The position numbers and the translations under genes are program-made. From contig JAHLKH010000149.1 of the NCBI GenBank assembly GCA_025526915.1, positions 1 to 64,000 of the forward strand: a DNA stretch of 64,000 nucleotides, in the 5' to 3' direction. This stretch comes from Entophlyctis helioformis. Its lineage: Eukaryota > Chytridiomycota > Chytridiomycetes > Chytridiales > Chytriomycetaceae. A model generated the notes under the pieces. It searched no databases, had not been told where the DNA came from, and saw only the letters and a list, made by a program, of their open reading frames with translations. Every line of letters begins with the position of its first letter. Position 1 is the first letter of the stretch. Shown piece by piece: positions 22,507 to 32,561 of this stretch.

Positions 22507-23434
22507 TTAGTTGGTGATGGCCGAGGTGAAGAACTTCTTGCCGAGGGTGCCCAGGATCTCCTTTCTGCGGTCGGCAGACAGCTTGACAAAGGCCTCGTAG
22601 ACCGACACGCCCTTCATGTCGCGCACCTTGCCCATGCGGTTGCCGTAGTAGCCACCAATGACGGCGCCAGGGATGTTGAGCACGATGAATCTGTCCATGG
22701 GCCAGCGCAAGGTCAGCCAGGGGCGAGAAGGGCCAAAGGTGCATCGCATTCAAGCCAGCATCGGCGTGGTGTTTGCAGACAGCGGCGTGGGGTTGAAACC
22801 GCCGCCACCGCCGCCGCCGATGCCGATGCTGGGCGGGCGGTGCGGCATGTCTGATCAGCCGCAGACACGATTGGACGCACCCGAGCATGACGCCGGCAAT
22901 GCTGCCAACGGGCTGCCAGAAGTAGGCGGGGTTGGGGACCTCGGGCACGAGGAGCTCGTCAAAGACCTGGCCAAAGACGGTGAAGGGATCGATGGACTGC
23001 ACTCTGAAGCCATGGGTGCTGGCGAGCGAAGCATCGTACTCTGCACGGCGGTCCTTGTCGCTGTGTCGTGGCATCAGCGCCATGTCAGCCAAAACAAGAG
23101 GCGCACATGCGCAGCCAGGACGGCGGCCAAAGCGACGGCTTGACAGACAGACAGACGGCTCGGCAGACGCTCGACAGACCTCAGAACAAAGTAGGCATTG
23201 GCGATTTCCTGGAAGAGAGCCGTCGCATCCTCGGCAGAGTTTCTGTCGGGGTGGTACTTGAGCTGTGCGGCGGGCGAGCGGCGGGTGAGCGGTGCGGCAG
23301 CCATTGGCCAACAAGCACATGCACGCACGTACCGACTCGCGGATGTACGCCTGGCGGATCTGTTCGTCGTTGGCGGTCGGCTTTGTGCCAAGGACGTCGT
23401 AGAGGTTGCGCTGGAGAAGAGGCTCGGAAGACAT
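22507..23434 (-). CDS. Small J-domain (DnaJ) protein with C-terminal glycine-zipper segment
   Basis: Exons 23434-23333, 23262-23180, 23060-22881 and 22690-22507 give 182 aa. The J domain starts near residue 10 (NLYDVLGTKPTANDEQIRQA), has the HPD triad in LKYHPDRNSAEDATALFQEI, and ends in DKDRRAEYDASLA. The C-terminal half contains a Gly-patterned hydrophobic stretch, GSIAGVMLGFIVLNIPGAVI, followed by GGYYGNRMGKVRDMKGVSVY. This layout is known from fungal one-J-domain proteins that insert in membranes through a glycine zipper. It would stimulate an Hsp70 partner; the membrane location is inferred. The splice at 22881/22690 (GTGCGT...GGACAG) joins the two halves of the zipper exactly. The gene is divergent from the R2-like gene, with 154 bp between starts. 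Confidence 0.88.
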
Positions 23435-23588
23435 TGTACGGATGGGGTTCTGTGGTGCACAGGCGCGGGACGCTTGCCGTCAGCGGCCGTCTCTGGCATC
23501 TCTGTGCGTGCGTGCATGAGCATGTGCAAGCGAGCAGGGACCCACCTGGTGTTTTGCAAATCGTCGCAAAACACCACACCCGGCCGCC

Positions 23589-25561
23589 ATGCTCACTGCG
23601 CAGACGCCAACCGTCCAACCCGAGCAGCTGCCCGCTGCCCACAGCCTCAAGGCCCGCCGCTCGTCCAAGGCAGATGCGCTTGGCCTGCACGCCGCGGCAG
23701 ACGTCGGCGCATCGCCGCTGAGCGACGGGGCCCCGTATGCAGCCTCGGCCCGCGCAGATGCCGACGCAGACGCTGTCCAGATGGGCCTGCACTCGCTGGC
23801 GCTTTCGGACACGCTTCCTGCTCCTGCCGCCGTGTTCGCCAGCGCATCGACGACGGCAACGTCCGCTCTCGGCTCCGCCGGTCTCCCGCTCGGTCTCCCG
23901 CACGGTGCCCCGCTCAAGCCTGCTGCTTCTGCTGCTTCTGCTGCTTCTGCTGCTTCTGCTATGGCCATGCCCGCAACCACCGACTCTCCCTTGGCTGCCC
24001 TGCTGCAGCCTGCCGAAGGCGCCGAGGCCAACGAGCCGCTGCTCATCCCCAACCCCAAGCGCTTTGTGCTCTTCCCCATCCAGTACCACGATGTAAGCCG
24101 GCCGCCTGTCCGAACGCTGGTGCCTCTGGGCCTGCCTGCACGTCTCTTCTTGCTGCTGCTTCCGCCGTCTGTCGGCGTTCGTCCAGCGAGCCTGCCTGCC
24201 TGCCTGCCTGCCTGCCCGCCTGCCTGCCCCTGTCTGCCCGTCCCGCTGACCCAGCCTTCCCACACACTGCACATGCGTCCTTCCGGTTCCGGATCTCGGA
24301 CGGATCCGATCTTGTTGGTTCCGATGCGAATGCATTCGCCTCACCCTGCGACGGCGTCCATCACGACCGCTGCGGCCGGCAACGCATCTAGATCTGGAAT
24401 GCATACAAGAACGCAGAAGCCAACTTCTGGAGTGCCGAAGAGGTGGAAATGTCCGACGACCTGGACGGTACGTCGCCCACTTGCCAAACACCCCATCAAT
24501 CCTCTTGCTTCCCGCCAACCTCTGACACTCGGCTGCATCCTTTCTGGCGTGTGCGCAGGCTTCGAGTCTCTCTCCAGAAAGGAGCAGTCGTTTGTGATGC
24601 AGGTCGTCGGCATCATGTGCATCGGCCACGGCATCTCCTACGAAGACATCCTGTCGCGCTTCTCGGACGAGATCCAGGCGCCAGAAGCCCGCTGCTTCTT
24701 TGGCTTCCACATCATGCAAAAGAACATCCATATGGAGCTGTGCACCGTTCTGCTCGACATGTTCTGCCCGTCCGTCCAGCAGCGCGACGATCTCATGGAC
24801 GCACTCATTGAGCGTAAGCCGTTGTGCATTTGCGAGTCATGCCGTGCTCGAGACATGCCTGCTGACCAGCAGCTCGTCCAACCGCGCTTTCTTCATCGCG
24901 ACTACTGCATATGCATCCAGTAACAAGCCACCAGCTCAGGATAGACTGGATCAAGCGTCACATGACAGAGTCCACAGATCGCTTCTCAACACGCATTGTC
25001 GCACTCGCCGTCTTTGAAGCCGTGCTGCGCTCAACTGCCCGCGATGTGGTCTTGTACGTTGCTGGCCCAGAGACGGCTGCTCTGCCGCCGACAGCTCGCG
25101 ACCCGCACCCGCTGCCTGGCCTGATTAATGCCGTCTACCGCATCCATGACGACCACCAGCAGTACGTTGGCTTTGCTGCCACACTCAAGGGCCGTCTGTT
25201 CAACCAGCCCGACACTCGCGCCGTGCACGACATGGTCAGAGACGCCATGAACGTCGAGTATGCGCTGATTGATGATCTCTTTCAGCTCTCGGGCGGCACA
25301 ATCGCCATCAACGGACACACCGCTTCCAAGACGGACCTGATGCGCCGTGCACAGTTCACGGCCGACCAATGCCTTGCGCGTCTCGGCGTCCCGACCCTGT
25401 ACAAAGTGCAAGATCCGCTGCCGTGGATCCCCCAGCTTCTCGTTCGCGAGGGCAAGAAGAACGAGCGCAACGAGCAAATGTCGTCCACCGTCGTGCCAGT
25501 ACAGAACACCCCCAGCGCAAGCATGATCGACCAGGCCTTCACTCTGGACGAGGACTTTTGA
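23589..25561 (+). CDS. Ribonucleotide reductase small-subunit (R2)-like protein lacking metal ligands and radical Tyr
   Basis: Exons 23589-24092, 24392-24467, 24559-24813 and 24921-25561 give 491 aa. After an Ala-rich leader of about 150 residues comes an R2 fold: NEPLLIPNPKRFVLFPIQYH, DIWNAYKNAEANFWSAEEVE, ARCFFGFHIMQKNIHMELCT. Compared with class Ia R2, the ligand Asp of SDGI is His (IGHGIS), the Glu of ENIH is Lys (QKNIH), and the radical Tyr of HSEMY is Cys (HMELC). The DEGLH ligand pair is replaced (HDDHQQYVGF). One His and one Glu remain. The C-terminal R1-binding tail is kept (AFTLDEDF). It therefore cannot hold the usual di-iron/tyrosyl cofactor but could still dock to R1. Yeast Rnr4 is a functional precedent. 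Intron 1 (299 nt) contains a TGCC repeat. Confidence 0.85.
24189..24230 (+). repeat. (TGCC)n tetranucleotide tract in intron 1 of the R2-like gene
   Basis: A run of CCTGCCTGCC units with minor interruptions lies between donor 24093 and acceptor 24391. Confidence 0.85.
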
Positions 25562-25723
25562 TTGGATTGCCGCATCGCTCGTCTATCCTCTCTCGCTTGC
25601 TCTTGCTCCCCCTTCTCCCTCCCTCTCTCTATCTCTCTCTATCTCTCCCTTTACTGTTCTTACAAGACTTTCTTTCCAAACAAAGGCTACAACCTGCATT
25701 GATCAACACTATGCGATGCTTGT

Positions 25724-28700
25724 CTATTCATGATGGGCAGTCTTTGCCCGCGAAATCACCTCGCTCGCCACCTTTTTCTTGAACGAGTCCCACTTGAGCC
25801 GCTCGAGGTACGCGGCTTGCAACTCGTTCATGGGCACCTTGAAAATGTTGCTTTCGTCAATCAGCCGCATGATCATGTTGTTGGTTGCATACTGCGCGTA
25901 TTGGTACCGTGTGATGCCCACAATCTCGACGGTTGAGTTGGCAATCACGGACACGGATGCCCGTGCCTTGCCGTCTGCCGGATCCTCTGCAAGCAGCTGC
26001 ACCAGATACGCCTCGCGCATAAATGGCACGATCGTGGGCGATGGCACGCTTGGGAAATGGTCGCCTGGCCCAATCTCGGTCAGCGTAAGCATCTCTTGCA
26101 CCACCTCGTCGCCGTCCCGCACGGCCGTGTCCATGTTGTACGCAGACAGCACGCCCTTGTGGCGCAAGAACGGCACAATCTTGACGCATCGGCACGTGCC
26201 CGACAGGATCGTGTAGAGCTGGAACACGTGCGAGTCTTGCAGCAGAATCGACTGCTGTGAGTCGTATGTGACAAACTCGCAAAAGGGAAGGATCTTGTCA
26301 ATGAAATCCAGGCCTCCCTCGGAAAAGTGCGGCACACTCATGAGCTGCGACTGTCGGTGCTTTCTTGTCTCTTGGTCGTCGATTTGTGCAATCTGTTTGC
26401 CAAGGACACTAATAGTAAGACAGCATGCTCGCACAAGGGGACCGATCGCCTCTCAAGCGAGCCTACTCTGATAAACTCCTCTGCATCCATGCCAAGTGCG
26501 TGTCAGAATATAGCTGTCCACATACAGCAGACACGCGTCAACTCTCCAACTCACGCTTATGGACTCGCAGAAACTCGCACGGGACTGTGGTTGCAACACA
26601 AGCCTTGCGGTAGTCCTTGAGTCGATACATGGTTCGCTCACCAAATGCAGACCCGGCATTCAACACGTTGAGCTGTATCGTCCGCCACGGTCATGCAACT
26701 GTGTGATCAGTACATGGAAACAAAGCCAAACGGCCTCACCAGGCGACTGCTGGTCTTACTCGGTACTTGATGCCATTGCGAATCTTGAACACCTCGACCT
26801 GGCCAGACAGCAAAAAGTAAAAGCCAGTCGAAAAGTGGCCCTCCTTGAGAATGACGCGACCCTGTAGTTTGCAGACACGCAGGCTGTTAGCGCCAATCAC
26901 AGGTAAAAGCCAACTGTCTGTCTGCATGCACGCTTCTTACGGCATCGTGTGCCTCGTACTGCATGATCTTGCAAAACTGAACGCGCTGCTCAAACGTGAA
27001 CCGGGCAAAGCTGCGCAGCTTTCCACTTAGCAGCCGTGCAAGCTGCTCCGAGTCCGATTTGCTGCGCTCAGCGTCGCGCTCGACTCCAAGCAGTGCGAGC
27101 ACACGCTGAGTGACGGCAGCATTCTTGGGCATGTACTGGTTTCGCAGCATGCTGCCCAGGGTATCAAAGTCCATCGACGACTCCTCATGGTACTCGAGGT
27201 GCTTGGATTTGGCAATGTTGTACAGGTACACGATCATGCGGATGATGCTGATGGCACGGAACGCGCGTTTCCATCTCCGTCGCATGTTAATGGGCTCGAC
27301 GGACTCTTCGCTGATGGGCGACTGCACCTCGATGCCCAGAGGATCCGAGCTGCCTTCGGCCAGTATCAGGCTCTGGCTCAGTAGCGTGCTTCGTCGGTTG
27401 CCGTGCCGGAAACTGCTACTGTCTGACGCGGATACGTCGGGATGGGATGTCGAGCTGCCAGATGCGTGCCGAGCAAGGTGCGTTGCAATGCGCTGGTGGA
27501 TGTGCTCAGACTTTTGGATGGTACTCGTAATTTCGCTCAGCACGGCAGTCATGGTGGCCTTGTGGATGCTGCAAGAGCTGTCTGAAACCGTGCTGCTTCC
27601 ATGATGAGCGACTCCCAGCTTCGATGGCGATCGGCTTGGCACACCTGCGTTGGATGATGGCGACGCTGAATCGGTCACACTACACTGCTTGGCCCTGAAA
27701 GACGACGAAGGACTTGAATGCATCCCCTCTTCCGAGCTGGATTGGTGCATTGCTGTCGTCGGTCGCTGCTGCTTTATGCTCTGCATCTCGCCTGGATCAA
27801 GACGGCGATGTACGGAAGCACTCCCTTGCCGGCCTGTGTTGGATAAGGATTCATGCGCATCACTACTGACGCTGTTTGAATGGGACGGTTGTGGTGCCAA
27901 GTTGGCATCGCTACCGGCAGAGCTGGTCGTCGAGGATCGCCCGCTCAGGATGTTGTGGCGATTTGCAAGTCGAAGTGCCACTCGCAGTGGACCCCATTTC
28001 TTGGCGTTTGGCATGGGCGATGTTGGTGCCGATGCTGTCAACGGGATCTGAGCCTGTGATTGCTGTTGCTGCTGCTCTTGTTGTTGTTGGTCATGTGCTT
28101 GCTCGTTCTGCTGTTGGTGTGAGACCTGCGATGCCGAACTCGTGCACGCTGGGCCTGCAGCTGAACTCGACCAATCGTGCACCTGCCCGCTAATGGCGCG
28201 ATCAAGCGCGACGATATTGGCCACCTGGAGATTGCTTGTGCTTGCTGTACTGCGATCAGTGTCGTTGACGCTCAGGCTGCGCATATGCCGTCGGGAAACA
28301 ATCTCTTGGTGGAGCTGCTTCTGGAGACGATTCGTGTTTAGTTTGGCGGATCCAGCCTTGACGGGTCCTTCGGCAGGCGTGCGCGGGTTGGAGGAGACGC
28401 TTAGTGGAGTGCCTGCCCCTGATCCCGACACGTCTGTCCCAGTGTGCGACACGGGGCTTGTAGATTGCCTTGAGCGAACGTGTATGCTTGTTGATGCTGT
28501 CGGAAAGGTCATGGACCCAGAGTTTGTCAGCATTGTGATTGAGGCTGCTGATTCTTGCGGCGACGAGCTCAGCAGCGACCCAAGCCGTGCAATCGGCGCG
28601 TGCATGATCGCGCTTGACTTGGAAACGGATTCGAGTGTTGTGTCATCTGCACTGGCCGAATGCTTGGGTGCAGTCACTGCTCCGGCAGAGAGCGATGCAT

Positions 28701-29460
28701 CGTTCTTGCTCCCTATTGCGGATAGCGTCGACTCTCGCGACTCTCGTCGTTCGAACCGTGCAGACTGCGACAGCTCGTCATTGAGGCGTGCAGGGAGAGG
28801 TGTGCGGGTTACAGACGGAAGCCGCCGACTAGCTCGCGGTGTGGCAATGGCATGGACCGCATAGGAAGTGTAGTTGGCCGCGCTTGTTGGCGCAACGATC
28901 GTGGTGGCACTCGTGATGGGCGACGTTGGCGATGTGGCTGTGGGCGAGGCTGACGGGCGGATGCTGGGGGGCTCGGAGGGAGCCACAATCGGTGATGCCG
29001 ACGCCCCGCTGGGCGATCCAGGCGTGTTCAGCAGGCTGGCTCTGGCATTGCTGCTGTGTGCTGCGTTGGACGACGAGCGCTGCCTTGGGTGCGACGTTTT
29101 GGGCGACGAGGATCCACAAGGTGGCGGCAGAGGAGAGACCGGCCGTGTCGGGGATGTCAGCGGGCTGGTGGAAGGCAAGTCGTTTGTGACGTCGCGAGGC
29201 ACCAGCGCCGACTGCAAGCGGCCGCCGCCGGCGGATTGCCCAGATATCGGGCCGGGTTCTGGCAAGCTTGGGCGAAGCAGAGATGGCAGCTCGATGCCTG
29301 CTGCTGTTGGCGTTGGCGTGGCATGCTTGGACCGCGGCGCACGCGGCGAGCCGACGCTCATGGCAGAGAGAGGCCGCGAGCTGCTCTCCAACAGGCCGCC
29401 CTCGGCATGCAAGCGCGGCCGGTCTTGACAATGGCCGTTCGTGGCCGGCGATGTTGCCAT
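25724..29460 (-). CDS. Cyclic-nucleotide-binding-domain protein, paralogue 2
   Basis: Exons 29460-26941, 26861-26760, 26672-26555, 26480-26467 and 26392-25724 give 1,140 aa. The first 700 or so residues are Ser/Thr/Pro-rich with Gln runs. A basic helical segment (MRRRWKRAFRAISIIRMIVY) precedes CNB-A: FARFTFEQRVQFCKIMQYEA, GRVILKEGHFSTGFYFLLSG, AFGERTMYRLKDYRKACVAT and CEFLRVHK. CNB-B is SILLQDSHVFQLYTILSGTC, then SVIANSTVEIVGITRYQYAQ. The shared C-terminal signature is NELQAAYLERLKWDSFKKKV. The fourth exon is a 14-nt micro-exon, needed to align with paralogue 1 over 28 residues without a gap (K-QEFIR-IAQIDDQETRKH...). An alternative ATG lies at 29517. Like paralogue 1 it may bind cAMP/cGMP through CNB-A only. 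Confidence 0.83.
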
Positions 29461-29517
29461 CGGTTCAACATTGGGTCGAAGTGTGGCCGGGTGGCAGGTT
29501 AGCTGGACCATTGGCAC

Positions 29518-29946
29518 GCATATACCGAGATGCGCGAGGCCACGGAAACAGCGCAGACTAGCAGATGCACATCAGCTGCCGGGCGTCGCCCCAAGAGTCG
29601 GCACACACCTTTGCGTTCAGCCAGCCTCGGACTCGACGTCTGCGGGAGCTCCATAGCGTGCGTTATCCGGGTTGGCTTCTGCTTGGCAAGAAGTTGCAAT
29701 CGGACGGTGTCACTTGGACTGATGGCCGGCACGATCAAACGCGACTTGCTTGGTCGCGGGTTGATGGTATCAAGGTGGCACAGTCGAGTCGGCGTCATGC
29801 CACGCTGGGCTGAACGAATACGCAGAATTACAAGGTTCATTGGCTCGAGTGGCATGCAAAGCCATGGACAGGAGCAGATGTAGGTACAGTGGTAGCAGGC
29901 AGGCAGATAGGCAGGCAGATAGGTATCTGCCGGTCGGACTGTCTTG
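29518..29946. other. Intergenic region upstream of CNB paralogue 2
   Basis: I see no gene here. A short GCAG/ATAG-type repeat (GGCAGGCAGATAGGCAGGCAGATAGG, about 29897-29922) is the only structure. The region should hold the promoter of paralogue 2 and the 3' end of the next gene. Confidence 0.6.
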
Positions 29947-32400
29947 TCATGAGTGCCCTGCATAAGGATCAGGCAAGACTTCCGAACTGACGTTGGCACT
30001 CGCATTGACGCTCGCACTGACGCTGGCATTGGCGCTTGCATTTGGGCTTGCACTCCGGCTGCGTCTCCGTGCCATGATTCTCGAGTGCGCATTGGCACGG
30101 AACTGCCGCAGACTTTCGGCCGTGGGCGGCCCGCCTGCGATGATGCTGCTGATCAAGACTGGCCCTGATCTGCGGCCAAAACTGCTGTCCATCAAGCTGT
30201 CCGTGGTCGACATGGTCAGCGAGTCTTCCGTGCGCAGTGGCGTCGCGTATCCTTCGGTGGATTCGCTCAGGCTGTACTCGTCCACGACAATGAGCGTTTG
30301 TGGGGGTGGCGGTGCTTGGGTATGCGTGTGCAAGCGTCTCAGCAGCGCGTCGTGGAGGTCGGACGACTGGCAGATGATCTCGGCGAGCTCCTTTGGCGCA
30401 AGTTTGCCAGATGCCAGCTCGATGGCTTGGTGCTCTGTCCCCGTCGTCGAATGGCCGACAGAAGAGATGAAATCTTCTGTTGAGCTGGCATTCGACGATC
30501 GTCGCGATCCACTCGCCGATAGTGGCGTGGTGGCTTCAACTGTGGATTCCCGGCGAGACATGGGCGGTGCAGCAGACCCTCTGCGAGATAATGGCCTGGG
30601 CTCTTGGAAAGAATTCTTGCGGCTCAGAACAGTGATGGCTCCCACTGCGGCTGATGTTGAGCCATGACTCGAGGATAGGGACGACTTTCGCGACATGGTG
30701 GACTGGTGAGATATAGACGGCGACCGCGATACAGCAGCTGATGACGATATGCTGCCGGCAGTGATGGAGTTGCGCAGCGATCCTGGCTCTATCCCGTCAT
30801 GTGAATGTGTTGATCCCCTGGATATAGCACCGCCTGACGTGCACAGCGAGTCAATTGCAAGTCCGCCGAGGATGATGCTGGCAGCCGCACACAGGCATCA
30901 GGTAGACATGCTTACCTGCTCCAGCGCTTGTGCTGAGGGACACGCGCCGTCCAGAATGCATTTGAACCTCCAGTGACGACTGGACCTTGGCTGCGTTTGT
31001 AATATCGACGCCGATCACAAGCTGATCAGGCTGCATTTGACGAAAGACTGGATCGAACGTGGCGGTGGTGGCAGTCGTGGCTGGTTTGCCGCACGTGAAG
31101 ATGGGCGTGTTGGGCTGGATCGTGCGGCGTCTCATCCGATGCGTCTCGTTGGGCGAGTTTGGCGCGGGCATGCTGGGCGGCATGGGCATGGTTTGCAAGG
31201 CAGACAGTGTGCGACGGCGGACAGTGACTATCTCACCGCTTGAACTGGCGGTAAGGGTGCCCAGTGCGATCTGCGACAGCGGTGCTGTGGATGACGGGCG
31301 TCTTCTTGATGCTCCAAAGGATGTTGCTTGGAATGACTCTGAATGCGGTGTCACGGGCGACGAAGGCGAAACCGGGGAAGACGTTCCTATTGGCGATGCC
31401 GACCCTACTACGCCAGAAAAGGACCCAACGGTCGACGATCGCTTTCGGATGTGAGGCTGCCGTGGCGGCCGGATGGGCTGGTGAGGCTCCTGTTGGCCAT
31501 CGATGCCGCGCATCTGTGCCGAGTTGGCGCTGGAGTTGAGACCAAACAGCCCGCCATCGTCGGACCGCCGTGCCCACCAAGGCTGTGATCGCACATCGGC
31601 CCGCGGTGCCTCGTTTTTGGCATACTCCATCGAACTCCCTGATCCCGTTGACCTCAGGCTTGGGAACCTTTCGGTGGATTGGTACTCTGATCCGGACAAG
31701 TCTTGAAACTCGTCCTGGGATGCTTCCGGCCATCTGATCGCGACGAGCCGTCGCTGTTGCTGAGATATCTGTGCTCGTGCTTGCTATCTGGATCAAGAGC
31801 TAGGTGTGCCTCTTGCCGGCCCGCCCGACTGAGGCCGTCGTCCACGTCCGGCACTTGGTCAGTACCCGGCTGCTCCCTGCGGCTTCCTTGCCTGGGATCT
31901 AAGCGTGGCGGTATCTGGCTGTGAACACCTGACCCGTGGAGATGCAGGTCGTCTGCGGGAGGAGGATGCGGATCGATCGCGTCGCCTTGATGTTGGCGGT
32001 GCTTGTCAGACTCGGCTCGCTTGGTGTTGCTCGCCTTGGACAGGAAGGGAAGACCGAATGAGAAGGGAGACTTCTTGGCCTGCTGCTGCTGCTTGCTACT
32101 GCTGCTGCTGTCGCCCTTGCTGCTGTCGCTTTTGCTGTTTCTGATGCGTCCGCCTTTACTGCTGCTCCCATCTGCCCCGCCGATGCTGTTTGCGTCTCGC
32201 CCGCTTCCACCGTCGATACCAAGCACTTCGGGGCCAGATGCTGCCTTGGAATAGGCGCCTTTTAGACCGTCGACACTAGCAACGCTGCTGCCTCCAACGA
32301 CGCTCAGATCCAGCTGCTGAGCCGTTGGCATGTCCACATCCGATCGCGTCGATACGCTGGCGTTGTTGCCCACTGCTCCGTTGCGTTTGCCAAACCGCAT
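29947..32400 (-). CDS. Disordered Ser-rich protein, unrecognised
   Basis: Start at 32400 (MRFGKRNGAVGNNASVSTRS). The last exon is 30833-29947, joined to an exon ending at 30916 by GTAAGC...GTCAG. Upstream, the frame changes between about 31900 and 31710. The likeliest intron has a GTGCCG donor and one of several CAG acceptors, but it is not resolved. The product is about 750 aa of Ser/Arg/Pro-rich sequence with repeated RRxS-type sites (SRRESTVEATTPLSASGSRR). One helical patch stands out (APKELAEIICQSSDLHDALL), and the tail is Ala/Ser/Asn-repetitive. No known domain was found. It sits between two CNB paralogues and shares their style of disordered sequence, so it could be a diverged relative that lost its CNB domains, but nothing proves it. 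Confidence 0.6.
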
Positions 32401-32561
32401 GGTGGCGCTGTATTGTGGGCAACTGCACAAACGTCAAAAGCCTCTAGGGAAACGGCGGATTCGGGTTTCGGGCTCGGTCTCCAGTGTGGAGAAAGGCATG
32501 GGGACAACTGGATCGCGGAGCACTCAAGTTGGGCACCAAGGATCCAAACAAGCCACAGTAT

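Noticed and set aside
23181..24731. Minus-strand open frame of 516 codons opposite the R2-like gene
   Set aside because: It is Arg/Gly-rich antisense sequence produced by high GC; the opposite strand has clear R2 and J-domain motifs.
24921..24935. Acceptor GCTCAG just before the RIDWIKRH segment of the R2-like gene
   Set aside because: It would create an immediate stop in the phase required; acceptor ATCCAG at 24920 keeps the frame.
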